A stretch of DNA of 64,000 nt from Spisula solida. Its lineage: Eukaryota > Mollusca > Bivalvia > Venerida > Mactridae. Location of the stretch: the NCBI GenBank assembly GCA_947247005.1, contig OX365945.1:36882551-36946550 (forward strand), given 5' to 3'. Under the pieces are notes generated by a model. The model made no database searches. It was not told where the DNA came from and saw only the letters and a program-made list of their open reading frames with translations. Position numbers and translations under genes: made by a program. Shown in pieces: positions 1-12,265 of the stretch (position 1 is its first letter; every line of letters begins with the position of its first letter).

Positions 1-990
1 GTATGTGTATTCACTAGTGTGCTTGTATCCAGCAAACGCCAAGATCTAGGTCTGTAGGTGTATTCACTAGTGTGCTTGTATCCAGCAAACGCCAAGATCT
101 AGGTCTGTAGGTGAATTCACTAGTGCGCTTGTATCCAGGAAACGTCAAGATTTAGGTCTGTAGGTGTATTCACTAGTGTGCTTGTATCCAGGAAACGTCA
201 AGATTTAGGTCTGTATGTGTATTCACTAGTGTGCTAGTATCCAGGAAACGCCAAGCTCTAGGTCTGTATGTGTATTCACTAGTGTGCTTGTATCCAGGAA
301 ACGTCAAGATCTATGTCTGTAGGTGTATTCACTAGTGTGCTTGTATCCAGGAAACGCCAAGATCTAGGTCTGTAGGTGTATTCACTAGTGTGCTTGTATC
401 CAGGAAACATCAAGATTTAGGTCTGTATGTGTATTCACTAGTGTGCTTGTGTCCAGGAAACGTCAAGATCTAGGTCTGTATGTGTATTCACTATTGTGCT
501 TGTATCCAGGAAACGCCAAGATCTAAGTCTGTATGTGTATTCACTAGTGTGCTAGTATCCAGGAAACGCCAAGATCTAGGTCTGTATGTGTATTCACTAG
601 TGTGCTTGTATCCAGGAAACGTCAAGATCTATGTCTGTAGGTGTATTCACTAGTGTGCTTGTATCCAGGAAACGTCAATATCTAGGTATGTATGTGTATT
701 CACTAGTGTGCTTGTATCCAGGAAACGCCAAGATCTATGTCTGTAGGTGTATTCACTAGTGTGCTTGTATCCAGGAAACGTCAAGATCTAGTTCCGTATG
801 TGTATTCACTAGTGTGCCAGTATCATGGAAACGCCAAGATCTAGGTCTGTAGATATATTCACTAGAGTGCCTGTATCCAGTAAACACCAAGATCTAGGTC
901 TGTAGATGTATTCAATAGAGTGCCTGTATCCAGTAAACGCCAAGATCTAGGTCTATAGATGTATTCACAAGTGTGCCTGTATCCAGGTGA
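1..990. repeat. 53-bp minisatellite, about 18.5 copies
   Basis: The motif 'tattcactagtgtgcttgta' recurs every 53 bases (positions 8, 61, 114, 167 and on). The array enters from outside the window, so its left edge is not seen. Copies differ by point changes such as cagcaaacgcc versus caggaaacgtc. The last three copies (about 840-985) are the most diverged, as expected at an array edge. No ORF of note. Confidence 0.95.
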
Positions 991-2670
991 CTTCACGTGT
1001 TCATGTGACTATTAGTTGCCAGACTAATGGGGAAATTTATCGTCTTTTCCCGCAACCATAAATACAAACAATGAGTCACAGCACATGGTCAAAGCATAAC
1101 ACTATTCACTAAGCTAGTGCTGTTCCTAGCGCTAGAAATATCAGACAAAGGCTATTTTCCAGGAGAACCAATTTTCCCTCTGCCTAGCAACATCGATACA
1201 GACGTATACAATCAGTGAACATCACCAAAATCAATGAGTTATCACTCGGGTTATAACGAGAGTTCACTGAAATATTAGCATCACTCGAATATCGGCCTTT
1301 ATGTATCTACCGGAGAAAAACGGAAATGGAAATGTATATTTATCGAATACTAGTCCAAATGTACTTTCATTCAAAGGTAACTGTGGCATTGATAAATGAT
1401 GCATAATATAAAAGAATACAGAAACCTATTTACGTTGTTATATATAAATATATTTCTGTAGTTGTTACAGTTACCTTTTATGACCGCCTGAACACTCACA
1501 ATCGTATATTATCACATAACCCGCGGTCCAGCAGTGCCGTAAAGCCGTGCCGTAAATATCGTTCGGCACTCCCAGACCGTGCAATAAATATTTAAATTAG
1601 TCTGACGCGACGTAAGCCAGTCCATGCAACAACGTCGCCATGACGTCGCGCTCTTTGTAGCCTCGTGTCATATCATTTTGTCCACTTGTTTAATAAAATG
1701 TGTATGTAATGTGCACTCATGCAAGATCCTCTATATAGTGCACAATTTGTTAATTATACGACGCATGTGACACGTTTGAAATAATTATGTGCCTGTTCAT
1801 ACATGTAGATTATTCCGCAGTGTGATGCCCACGGCTAGATTTCTTGGAGGGAATGTTATGTTTTTGGTTATAACCATTCAGGGACACTAATATTGTTAGT
1901 TAAGTGTCAGGCGGTGTGGTTGACAAAGCTGGTGTAGATATTTCATGAAATCAGCACTTCTCCCACAGATCTTGGAATTGTTACCATGACTACATGGTGA
2001 AGGAATTCAAACAGAAACATTACCTTAGGAGTTTAGATCGGTAACCATTCTGGAAGCCAAAGAAGTCATTTTCTATTAAACTTGGAGGAATATTAGTTTT
2101 GAAAGATGCTAACAACTGGTAATGTCAATGCCAAGGTTGGTTATAAAAGAAATTTAGTTATGTGGGGGATACAAACATTATTGCTCACACACTTCAGTGT
2201 CGGTACTTTGCTTTTTTATGGATTTATGGATACTGTTGTTTCCTCGTGATTTTTACTGGGGGAACCCCAGTATTTGTATTACATACAATCCTGAAATCAC
2301 TACGATTTTAACGATGTAATTTCTCCACGACCAATTCATCCGAGCAAGAAAGAAGTGCCTGCAAATCTCAACCAATATCGTAATTTTCGACCATTTATGA
2401 GAACATTTGTTTTCAACAATTTAATATGTTTTTATTTGTTCGTATTGTGTGAACTTTTTGAAAGCTTATTTGGATGAGAAAATGTATTTGTGCGAATAAA
2501 TTCCTACGCGCTGTAAAATGACTAATGCTTTTTGAGGGGCGATACAAATGTCACTGTTAAAAGTAACCCGTTGAGCAGACGAACTTAACATAATTCGTGG
2601 TTTTAACATGCATATTACAGTTTAGCTAGAAACTCCTAATCTAACGTGTGCTTGTTCTTTACTATTTACA
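991..2670. other. Intergenic sequence, no gene seen
   Basis: Ordinary AT-rich sequence. A GC-richer patch lies at about 1520-1660. A short perfect inverted repeat (TACTGGGG, three-base loop, CCCCAGTA) lies at 2254-2272. I see no exon, RNA gene or element ends that I can define. Confidence 0.6.
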
Positions 2671-2679
2671 ATATTTTGC

Positions 2680-3225
2680 ATTTGTTGATAGTATTAATCC
2701 ACGTTTCGTCCTTTAACTTACCAGAGATCTTCAGCTAAATAGTTTGGATCTACCATTCGAACAACCCTTTTCCAATCGGTGTTACATAAATTTTCCCGCC
2801 GAAAGTCGAGACCATATGAGTTATTTATGTTTCGTCCCCATCTTATTCGTTCGTGCTATTCATACCATATCCAGTTCGTACCCAGGTATAATTATGGAAT
2901 AAGGACTCTGTGAACGCAGTTTTTAGTTTCTAGTTTTTTTTTCTATTTTCTTGCGCCCGTGTTAATAGTATTGATCGACGCATGGTCCATTGAATTGCCA
3001 TAGATTATCAGCTAACTTGAATAGTTTGTGTCTGTCGTTAGGCCAACCCTTGTCCGTGTGCTGCTGTATATACAATTTCCAGTCGAAAATCCCGACCATC
3101 TTTTGTGTTTCGACCCCTATCTTATTCGTTTTTGCGAATCGTATCCTATCCGGATGGTTTATAATTAACATAATTATGTAGGTGAAGAGTTGTGGAATTA
3201 TGACTTTGTGTAGTTTTTAGACGCT
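2680..3225. repeat. Diverged tandem duplication, about 270-bp unit, two copies
   Basis: 2680-2935 and 2955-3225 align along their length. Shared landmarks are 'atagtatt.atc.acg', 'atcagctaa' followed by 'atagttt', 'caaccctt', 'cgaccat', 'ttatgtttcg' / 'ttgtgtttcg', 'cttattcgtt' and 'agtttttag'. They differ by roughly a quarter to a third of positions by eye, so the duplication is old. The second copy holds the minus-strand ORF at 2962-3171; the equivalent frame of the first copy is broken by several stops. Confidence 0.7.
2962..3171 (-). CDS. Unrecognised 69-codon ORF in duplicated sequence (weak)
   Basis: The frame reads through hydrophilic, protein-like sequence (for example FAKTNKIGVETQKMVGIFDW) and ends VDQYY-stop. 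Reading the other copy of the duplication in the corresponding frame gives related residues (IARTNKMG, then KLF further on) but with several stops. So either an exon was duplicated and one copy decayed, or the similarity is just DNA-level repeat homology. No family recognised, no clear splice acceptor or promoter seen. It could be chance. Confidence 0.2.
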   Translation of the reverse strand: MLIINHPDRIRFAKTNKIGVETQKMVGIFDWKLYIQQHTDKGWPNDRHKLFKLADNLWQFNGPCVDQYY

Positions 3226-4176
3226 AGCAATTGATGCCCTATCCAATTTCTTGCATTCTTTTGGTTTACTACCATCAAAATAATTTGCACGGAAACGTTT
3301 AATCAAATGTTTTTTTTTATTCTATTTATTACGCGAGTCGGACCTGCGAAAATATAACGCTATATCAGGACTGGTACGTCTTGATGTCCGCAGGTACATT
3401 CGATGTTTGATAATTCATTTAACGAGCATTTTATGAAGCTATGTCAGTGAAAAACGAAAAACACGATGCAACACGTTGGAATCGAACACACATTGTGACA
3501 TATTGCTTAGAACTACAGCAGGTGTATTGCCTTCATGAGTTCTAGTATTGTGATGGGTCCGTTGAGGTGTGATTTGAATGATTCAGCTGCTATCGCGTCT
3601 CAGAAACCTTGTCACAATATTACATTTGTTTTGAAATTCAGTACCATTAAATGTGAAACCCTTTAATACACAGAATTGCTATTTCCCCCAGTAACAGTAC
3701 TTCAGTACTTTGATTATTCAAATACTTTGGAAATTATTGTTTTATATCATTTTCTTATTTGGTTGACATTATGTAAGTATTTACCTGCAAGAAGATTGGT
3801 AAACATAACATTTTACATCTGAAGTAAAATGTATATATTTTGAGGAGTGTGAAGACAGTGTATATGCCAACATTACACAAACAATATACAATGGTGCGAA
3901 CTGACCGTCAGGCCAATAATAATATATCGGAACTGGTCATCTGGCGTAAATTAAACTTAAACACAACACATGTACTCACTGCTTACAGTTATGAGATAAT
4001 TTTTGTTTGTCATCTAGGTTATCAGTACGCGTTGTTGTAAATTCCACGCTGGCGGGGTTTGACTAACACTGTAATCAAACAATGAATCATTATAGTTTGT
4101 AAACGAGGACACGATAGTATAATCATTGACGGCGCGCGTACAGACGGACACCGTACATACAGGTACATACGGACAT

Positions 4177-4178
<2 letters not shown>
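3226..4178. other. Intergenic sequence, no gene seen
   Basis: AT-rich, no defined repeat ends. A 66-codon ORF at 3840-4040 has no recognisable motif and is of a length expected by chance. Confidence 0.6.

Positions 4179-4266
<88 letters not shown>
4179..4266. repeat. (TA)n microsatellite, about 44 units
   Basis: Uninterrupted TA dinucleotides for 88 bases, followed by 'catgtatata'. The YIYIYI peptide it could encode is an artefact. Confidence 0.98.
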
Positions 4267-4273
<7 letters not shown>

Positions 4274-4417
4274 ATATTGAACTACCAACTTTAATTACAT
4301 TTCGACTAGCACAGTCACATCATAAACAATATATCAATTGTTAAATTATGCTAATAGAATGTCGATGGTCACGTTAAAATCTCCGTGCTATACATAACCG
4401 CTTAGTACAGTGCTATG

Positions 4418-5474
4418 TACAGTATAATACCCTGTTAGTATATTCCCTCTAAGTATACTGTATACTATGTGGACAGTATATACCCTCTAAGTATACTGTA
4501 TACTATGTGGACAGTATATACCCTCTAAGTATACTGTATACTATGTGGACAGTATATACCCTCTAAGTATACTGTATACTATGTGGACAGTATATACCCT
4601 CTAAGTATACTGTATACTATGTGGACAGTATATACCCTCTAAGTATACTGTATACTATGTGGACAGTATAATACCCTCTAAGTATACTGTATACTATGTG
4701 GACAGTATAATACCCTCTAAGTATACTGTATACTATGTGGACAGTATATACCCTCTAAGTATACTGTATACTATGTGGACAGTATATACCCTCTAAGTAT
4801 ACTGTATACTATGTGGACAGTATATACCCTCTAAGTATACTGTATACTATGTGGACAGTATAATACCCTCTAAGTATACTGTATACTATGTGGACAGTAT
4901 ATACCCTCTAAGTATACTGTATACTATGTGGACAGTATATACCCTCTAAGTATACTGTATACTATGTGGACAGTATATACCCTCTAAGTATGCTGTATAC
5001 TATGTGGACAGTATATACCCTCTAAGTATGCTGTATACTATGTGGACAGTATATACCCTCTAAGTATACTGTATACTATGTGGACAATATATACCCTCTA
5101 AGTATACTGTATACTATGTGGACAGTATATACCCTCTAAGTATACTGTATACTATGTGGACAGTATATACCCTCTAAGTATACTGTATACTATGTGGACA
5201 GTATAATACCCTCTAAGTATACTGTATACTATGTGGACAGTATAATACCCTCTAAGTATACTGTATACTATGTGGACAGTATATACCCTCTAAGTATACT
5301 GTATACTATGTGGACAGTATATACCCTCTAAGTATACTGTATACTATGTGGACAGTATATACCCTCTAAGTATACTGTATACTATGTGGACAATATATAC
5401 CCTCTAAGTATACTGTATACTATGTGGACAGTATATACCCTCTAAGTATACTGTATACTATGTGGACAGTATAT
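4418..5474. repeat. 38-bp minisatellite with a hairpin in each unit, about 27 copies
   Basis: Units of 38 bases, with some 39-base variants (agtataatac instead of agtatatac), differ by only a few point changes, so the array is young or homogenised. Each unit contains AGTATAC-T-GTATACT, a perfect 7-bp inverted repeat around one base. The array starts after a degenerate unit near 4418 and ends at 'cagtatatggg'. Confidence 0.95.
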
Positions 5475-5714
5475 GGGACAATCTAACTGAAGTACACTTT
5501 TCCTGGTTCATCGAGAAGATGATCAGTATAAACAAGGCTGGATTGAGATCATCAATGAATTGACACTTTTACTTAGAGTGACTAATTTGATAATGTTACT
5601 ACATAAGCACGTTTAACCACTATACTCTTATGGTTGTTTTGAAATTCATGTAAAATACATGAAGTATAGATTCCCTACTATATGTTTGTATTAATTCTGT
5701 ACGCATGCTTTCGT

Positions 5715-6465
5715 TATTGTAACGTCGCTTACCTGTCGAAGTAGAGCATGCATTAAGCCCCTATATGACCTAAGTAACCATTTCTATTTTATGAATAAGA
5801 TTCAGAAAAATTCAGCCTCTATTGCAAGCTTTTTCTAGGTTGTTGCAAGATTTAACCTAGTGTTTGACCCGATATGGTCCAGTTTCGAAATTGGCCTCTA
5901 TTTCATAGAGGCAAACTTTCTGACCAAGTTTCATGAAGCTGGGCCATAATTGTGTCATCTTATGTTTTCACACGCCTTTTCTAGAATTTGACCTAGTGAT
6001 CTAGTTTTTGACCCCTTGTTTCAAACTTGGCCTAGATTTCATTGAGACAAACATTCTGTCCAACTTTCATGAAGATTGGGTCATAATTGTGTCCTATAAT
6101 GTGTTCACAAGCCTTTTCAAAGATTTGACATTGTGACCTAGTTTTTGACCCCACATGATTGACCCAGTTTCGAACTTGGCCCATATTTCATAGAGAAACA
6201 CATTCTGACCAAGTTTCATGAAGATTGGGTCATAATCGTGTCCTCTAATGTGTTCACAAGATTGTGGACGGACGGACGGAGGTTCCAACATTTGGGGTTT
6301 ACGGGGCTTTTCCTTTGATCTTTATGTGTTTTTTTCCTTCTTTATTTAACTAAAATTATGGACGGAATGAACCTCATAAACCATTGGATATTGGCCCGGA
6401 CGGACGGACGGACGAAGAGCGATTACAAAAGTTCACTCTGTCACTTTGTGACAGGTGAGACCCAA
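5715..6465 (-). mobile_element. Helentron-like non-autonomous element, degenerate
   Basis: On the minus strand the 5' end reads tctcacctgtcacaaagtga (6443-6462) with the same terminal hairpin as the element at 34097. It is followed by the 'cgtccgtccgtccg' run and internal phrases 'aaaaactaggtca' and 'ggtcaaa'. The minus-strand 3' end is near 5715-5740, with 'gacaggtaagcgacg' followed by the small hairpin CGTTA-caa-TAACG. The internal units are diverged. No coding capacity. Assignment to Helentron-type elements rests on end structure, not a search. Confidence 0.7.
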
Positions 6466-7006
6466 ATTCTCATTATAGTCACTGGTTAAAGTATTGTTCT
6501 GATTAGCGTCCGTTTGTGTTGAGTATAATAACGTTCGTACTGTAACTTAGGCCAGAGTTCTTTTATTTTTCGTTACTCGGACCCTCCTGTCCAATTTTTT
6601 TGGCATTTTCAAAAAAAAATGAAATGGCCTATACATTTGTAATTGTCAAATGTTTTTTTCTTGTAATGTATGCAATTTGTTTTATCATTTTATCAATCCT
6701 GTATACTCCTTGTTTATTTGTGTTTTCACTCACAACTGTACCACAGGTAACTGTATCATTGAAAAGCAATCTACAGAAATCTATTTCGGTTATCAATCTA
6801 ATTAAAATCATATCCTCAAACCCGCTACGCTATGAGAATCTGAGGACGACCTATATAAGGTCACATAAAGCGACCTTTCCTATCAGCCAATCGACGCCTT
6901 GTTTGCAGAATTCTGAAAGCGATTTGGATCTACATTTTTTTATTTTTAAATACGGCAGTTATAGCGAACACATGCATCTACCGCGCATACTTCCATTCGA
7001 TTAAAA
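6466..7006. other. Intergenic sequence with one chance-length ORF
   Basis: Contains a 134-codon plus-strand ORF (6600-7004). Its first part is hydrophobic (IVKCFFLVMYAICFIILSIL) and its second half has no recognisable motif. Composition tracks the T-rich DNA, there is no splice or promoter context, and I do not call it a gene. Confidence 0.4.
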
Positions 7007-7151
7007 CTATATGACACCCGGTATTTGGCTACCCCAGGGTTAGGGTTAAGGGTTAGGGTTTAGGGGTAAGGGGTTAGTGGTTAGGGTTAATGGTTAATGG
7101 TTAATGGTTAGGGTTAGGGTTTGTAATCGCCTTTTATTGGGTGTCATATAG
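7007..7151. mobile_element. 145-bp inverted-repeat element with telomere-like core
   Basis: Perfect 13-bp terminal inverted repeats, CTATATGACACCC at 7007-7019 and GGGTGTCATATAG at 7139-7151. They enclose about 90 bases of TTAGGG-type repeats (7036-7125) with degenerate variants such as ttaatgg and ttagtgg. It looks like a MITE whose core is, or was expanded into, telomere-like sequence. No unambiguous target duplication, though TA flanks are possible. Confidence 0.75.
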
Positions 7152-7840
7152 TGCCAACCCTTCCATTCTGATCGGATCTTTATGGATTGCAATATTTACC
7201 GGAGACAAACGGAAATGGCCGAGCTTTCACGATTGATAATCAACAGTGCGTTGATATCAAATTATCTGTACTATATACAAATTCTACAATGGCCCAATAA
7301 ATCAGGATTACTCCAAAAAAGCAGACTAAAGTTGTGACAACTGTTTTATTGGTCGTCATCAGATCTTGCCGTAAGAAAGATCAAGTACTTTATTCAGATT
7401 GCTTCAGATATATAACATGTAAATAATTTATGAAGATTTTTCTTTCAAATTCTTTATCAATAATACAGTTACCTGTGCACTGTACTGGTTTTAAGATAAA
7501 TTGGCTGTTTTCTTGAAAACCATCACTGTTCTGGACCGTCATTGATTTAATTAGTGACGTTAGTCCCATTTCAACAGTATCGAAGCTACATTTTGGAGTT
7601 TTTATTTTTTATTTTTTTCCCTCCTCCTACAGACGTTTTGCTGAAGAAAGTCCGGGTAACAAAAAAAACTCTGACCTTAATCATACGTTGTTTAAATGAT
7701 TAATAAGTGGATTAATAAATGAATATCCGGATAATTTTGTCTTGCTGCGCCGAGGTACGGACACTTTTGTAACGCCATATCGTGCTTTTAGTGTACCATT
7801 TATTTATTACTCTGTTATTCAGTAACGCTATTTTAATTAA
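7152..7840. other. Intergenic sequence, no gene seen
   Basis: AT-rich sequence. The phrase 'ccggagacaaacggaaatgg' at 7199 resembles 'ccggagaaaaacggaaatgg' near 1311, so both may be scraps of one old interspersed repeat. Nothing else can be supported. Confidence 0.5.
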
Positions 7841-9001
7841 GTCGTTGTCAGGTTAAAACGATAACCTGTATCGTTACGCTACTTCGTTTTCATGCTTTAG
7901 CGTTAGTTCACAATGTCATTTTGCAACGATACGAAATGGCGTTGTCATTTCGCATCATTACGTCACAATGCACTCATGATGAACGGTTGCGTCACAACGT
8001 TGTCATGTCACATCGTTAACTTTGTGATGTTGTATCGTTACATCACAACGTTGTAATGTTGTATCGTTACATCACATCGTTGTCATGATGCCACATAACG
8101 TCACAACGTTATCATGTTGAAAAACGTTACGTCCTAACGTTGTCATGCTGCATTGTTACGTCACAACGTTGTCATGCTACATCATTACGTCACAACGTTA
8201 TAACGTTGACATGCGTATCAAAACGTTATAACGTTATCATGTTATATCGTTACATAACAACAGTGGCGTGCTACATCATTACGTCATAACGTTATAACGT
8301 TGACATGCGTATCAGTACGTTATAAAGTTGTCATGCTATATCGTTATATAACAACGTTGCCATGCTACATCATTACGTCACAACGTTATAACGTTGTCAT
8401 GCGTATCAGAACGTTATAAAGTTGTCATGCTATATCGTTACATAACAACGTTGTCATGCTACATCATTACGTCACAACGTTATAACGATGCCATGCATAT
8501 CAGTACGTTATAAAGTTGTCATGCTATATCGTTTCATAATAACGTTGTCATGCTACATCATTACGTCATAACGTTATAACGTTGCCAAATATCAGTACGT
8601 TATAGCGTTGTCATGCTATATCGTTACATAACAACGTTGACATGCTACATCATTACGTCACAACGTTATAAAGTTGACATGCGTACCAATTCGTCATAAC
8701 GTTATCATGCTATATCGTTACATAACACGTCGTCATGCTACATCATTACGTCACAACGTGTTAACGTTGTCATGCGTATCAGTACGTTATAAAGTTGTCA
8801 TGCTGCATTGTTACATCACATCGTTGTCATGCTACATCATTACATCATAACGTTATAACGTTGCCACGCGTATCAATACGTTATAACGTTATCATGTTAT
8901 ATCGTTACATTACAACAGTGTCATGCTACATCATTACGTCACAACGTTATAACGTTGTCATGCTGTATCATTAAGTCACAACGTTGCCATGCTGTATCAT
9001 T
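7841..9001. repeat. Minisatellite with about 94-bp higher-order unit
   Basis: Subunits of about 29-31 bases built on 'acgtcacaacgttgtcatgc' variants are arranged in threes. The landmark 'ctacatcattacgtca' occurs at 8178, 8271, 8365, 8459 and 8553, giving steps of 93-94. Left of about 8170 the subunits are more diverged. From about 8945 the units switch to the 29-bp type that continues after the insertion at 9002-9305. Confidence 0.85.
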
Positions 9002-9305
9002 CTAACACTGTCTGTATTTTGCTCCATGTAAACGTATAGAGCTGTAGCGCTATCTAATAAACGGTATATCACGGTAGAATTTCGGCTGTTTAATTTATCT
9101 CCCGCGTATAATTCGCGATTTTTTTATCAATGAAATTTGCGTCTTGTTTATTTCATGACATCATGAATTGTGACGTCGTTCATATGCATAGTTATTAATC
9201 ACTCAGGCCTACGGCCTTCGTGATTAATTCCTACGCATATGAACTCTAAACCGTGATCTATTCACCGGTATATCACGCAAAACAGCGATCTATTTCCTAA
9301 TAAGA
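9002..9305. mobile_element. Hairpin-containing insertion inside the 29-bp array
   Basis: About 300 bases unrelated to the array interrupt it between '...gctgtatcatt' and 'cacaacgttgcc...'. The core, 9178-9244, is a 25-bp inverted repeat with 3 mismatches (GTTCATATGC ... GCATATGAAC). It surrounds a loop that itself contains AGGCC-tac-GGCCT. The motif ggtatatcacg appears near both sides. Probably a MITE; exact ends and target duplication are unclear. Confidence 0.6.
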
Positions 9306-10440
9306 TCACAACGTTGCCATGCTGTATCATTAAGTCACAACGTTGCCATGCTGTATCATTAAGTCACAACGTTGCCATGCTGTATCATTAAGTCACAACG
9401 TTACCATGCTGTATCATTAAGTCACAACGTTGCCACGCTATATCATTAAGTCACAACGTTGCCATGCTGTATCATTAAGTCACAACGTTACCATGCTGCA
9501 TCATTAAGTCACAACTTGCCATGCTGTACCATTAAGTCACAACGTTGCCATGCTGTATCATTAAGTCACAACGTTGCCATGCTGAATCATTAAGTCACAA
9601 CGTTGCCATGCTGTTGCCATGCTGTATCATTAAGTCACAACGTTGCCATGCTGTATCATTAAGTCACAACATTGCCATGCTGTATCATTAAGTCACAACG
9701 TTGCCATGCTGTATCATTAAGTCACAACGTTGTCATGCTGTTGCCATGCTGTATCATTAAGTCACAACGTTGCCATGCTGTATCATTAAGTCACAACGTT
9801 GCCACGCTGTTACCATGCTGTATCATTAAGTCACAACGTTGCCATGCTGTATCATTAAGTCACAACGTTGCCATGCTGTATCATTAAGTCACAACGTTGC
9901 CATGCTGTTGCCATGCTGTATCATTAAGTCACAACGTTGCCATGCTGTATCATTAAGTCACAACATTGCCATGCTGTATCATTAAGTCACAACGTTGCCA
10001 TGCTGTATCATTAAGTCACAACGTTGTCATGCTGTTGCCATGCTGTATCATTAAGTCACAACGTTGCCATGCTGTATCATTAAGTCACAACGTTGCCATG
10101 CTGTATCATTAAGTCACAACGTTGCCATGCTGTATCATTAAGTCACAACGTTGCCATGCTGTTACCATGCTGTATCATTAAGTCACAACGTTACCATGCT
10201 GTATCATTAAGTCACAACGTTGCCATGCTGTATCATTAAGTCACAACGTTGCCATGCTGTTGCCATGCTGTATCATTAAGTCACAACGTTGCCATGCTGT
10301 ATCATTAAGTCACAACGTTGTCATGCTGTATCATCAAGTCACAACGTTACCACGCTGTATCATTAAGTCACAACGTTGCCATGTTGTATCATTAAGTCAC
10401 AACGTTACCATGTTGTATCATTAAGTCACAACTTGCCATG
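9306..10440. repeat. 29-bp minisatellite, about 38 copies
   Basis: The unit contains 'cattaagtcacaacgttgcc' and is 29 bases long. Several extra half-units 'atgctgttgccatgctgta' show slippage within the unit. Copies on both sides of the 9002-9305 insertion are of the same type, so the array predates that insertion. It then decays to about 10715. A short chance ORF runs through it. Confidence 0.95.
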
Positions 10441-11924
10441 CTGTATCGCTATTACGTTATAACATTGTCATTTTGTGTCCTTACGTCATAACGTTGTCAT
10501 GCTGTATCGGTAAGTCAAAACATTTTCATCATGCATAGTTACGTCACAACGTTGCCATGCTGTATGGTTACGTCAAAACGTTTCCATGCTATATCGTTAC
10601 GTCACAACATTGTCATGCTGTGTAGTTACGTTATAACATTGTTATGTACAGCGTTGCCATGGTGTATCGTTCCGACATAACGTTGCTATGCTAACGTTGC
10701 TATACTATATCGTTACGACCACAGGTATCCGTCATGTTATGCCCCCCCCCACCCTCTAGACCCCAATACTACCCAGGTATCCCCTACCAACCAGAACTCC
10801 ACAACCGTTCATATAATGCAGGTTTGTTTATGCATATCACAACAATTAGCAATGTTCTGAACAAATCAACTAGACGAAAGATGATTTATAACAATAAATT
10901 TGATTAATTTAGTACATGTATCTACATGTATTAAAAAGTCGTGTAAAATGCTAAGATTTTGTTGAACGTTATGAACTAGATCTAGATTTAAACCGATGAT
11001 CCGTGTGTTAATTTAAAATTATGTGGAGTAAAGTTCGTTAGACAAGAGCATGAAATATTTATATTTGTTTTGTAGTAGAATGTACCCGTAAATCAACGTA
11101 TTTCTGAAATATTTGTCCTTGATACAAAATAATAGATATTTAAATGAGCCTCGCTTTGACTATGTTTGTGTCTATATTAGGTAGTATCGCTGAGGTTTAG
11201 CGTAAAGTAGCGGAACAAGTCGGAATGTTGCGAGCAGTTTACGAGTAACCTCGTTCTCTCGGCTGGATCGATAGTATGGATAGTACTATATGTATAGATC
11301 TCTTTTATTGCATTTTAAGTCCCTGACAAAACTAAAGCTAACTCCCGCATAATACCGGTACTATGGAAATATTGTAAATATATATATTAATATATTTGTA
11401 TCATTCATATTATTATTTATGCACCTTTTGATACCCTCTACTCGTCTAGGGCAATAGATAGTGGCAAGAAAGATCAAAATATTGCATTGACCATATAAGG
11501 TAACGGGAGTCGGGCTGAGCTTATTACCTTATAAGGCATGCCAAACTAGTTGTTGATAGTGTCAACTTGTTACTACATGCAGTTTTGATAATGAACCTGC
11601 ACTGTATATGACTTTCTTCTGGGCATGACTGTTGATATATTAAATGCCAAAAAGTTGAAATTGATCTTGCAAATTATTATTCCAGTGGTGGCTAAACAGG
11701 TGATGAAAACAAAATGATAATTTGAATATTTACTCAGTACATTTAAAACGCACAATACAGACTTTTTTTCTCCATGTCCGTGAACTCTCATATATAGTAA
11801 GACATCAAATGAACATAACATTTTAAAGCTTTTTATTATTAATTTCAAACCAATTTTTTGGTAGAGTGCAAAAGTCATGTCACGTGTCCTAGTATACTAG
11901 TACATACATGTAGATCTAGGCAGT
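10441..11924. other. Array tail, then intergenic sequence
   Basis: Degenerate array units run to about 10715, then a C run (10742-10751), then AT-rich sequence. A 101-codon minus ORF (11573-11878) has no motif I recognise and is within chance length. No gene called. Confidence 0.5.
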
Positions 11925-12135
11925 TCAAAAAGTATGCCACCATATTTGATGAGGGTGTATGTTGCTTTGCACATGTCGGTCGGTCTGTGTGGTAAGTCGG
12001 TCGGTTTCCGTTCAATAACTCAACAAAAACGCTTGGGCCCTAAGATCCTCAAACTTTACATTGATGTTGGTTACCAACAATAGATGACCCCTGTTGAGTT
12101 TGAGGTCAAAGGTCAAGGTGTTCATGACTTTAAAA
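11925..12135 (+). mobile_element. Fragment of a Helitron-like interspersed repeat
   Basis: The 'cggtcggtctgtgtggtaag' tract, then 'cctcaaacttta', then 'gaggtcaaaggtcaaggtg' are typical of the non-autonomous Helitron-like repeats of this window (compare 'ctcaaaggtcaaggtcacac' near 54053). Ends are not visible. Confidence 0.5.
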
Positions 12136-12265
12136 CATGAATGATTGTTCGGCTGCGTAAAATAGTTGACTAGGGCGGCCCTGGACATTTTAAAACAATA
12201 TTCATTAGTCTACATTGTGCATTTTTTGCGTATTTTATTAGGGAATGAAAAGTCCATGTCCACTG

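Noticed and set aside
1..990. CRISPR-like array
   Set aside because: The repeats are contiguous 53-bp tandem units with no unique spacers, in a eukaryotic genome.
6600..7004. 134-codon ORF as a membrane protein
   Set aside because: Hydrophobicity follows T-rich DNA; no conservation, splice or promoter evidence.
7036..7125. True chromosome end
   Set aside because: The repeats are degenerate, short and embedded between inverted repeats with ordinary sequence on both sides.
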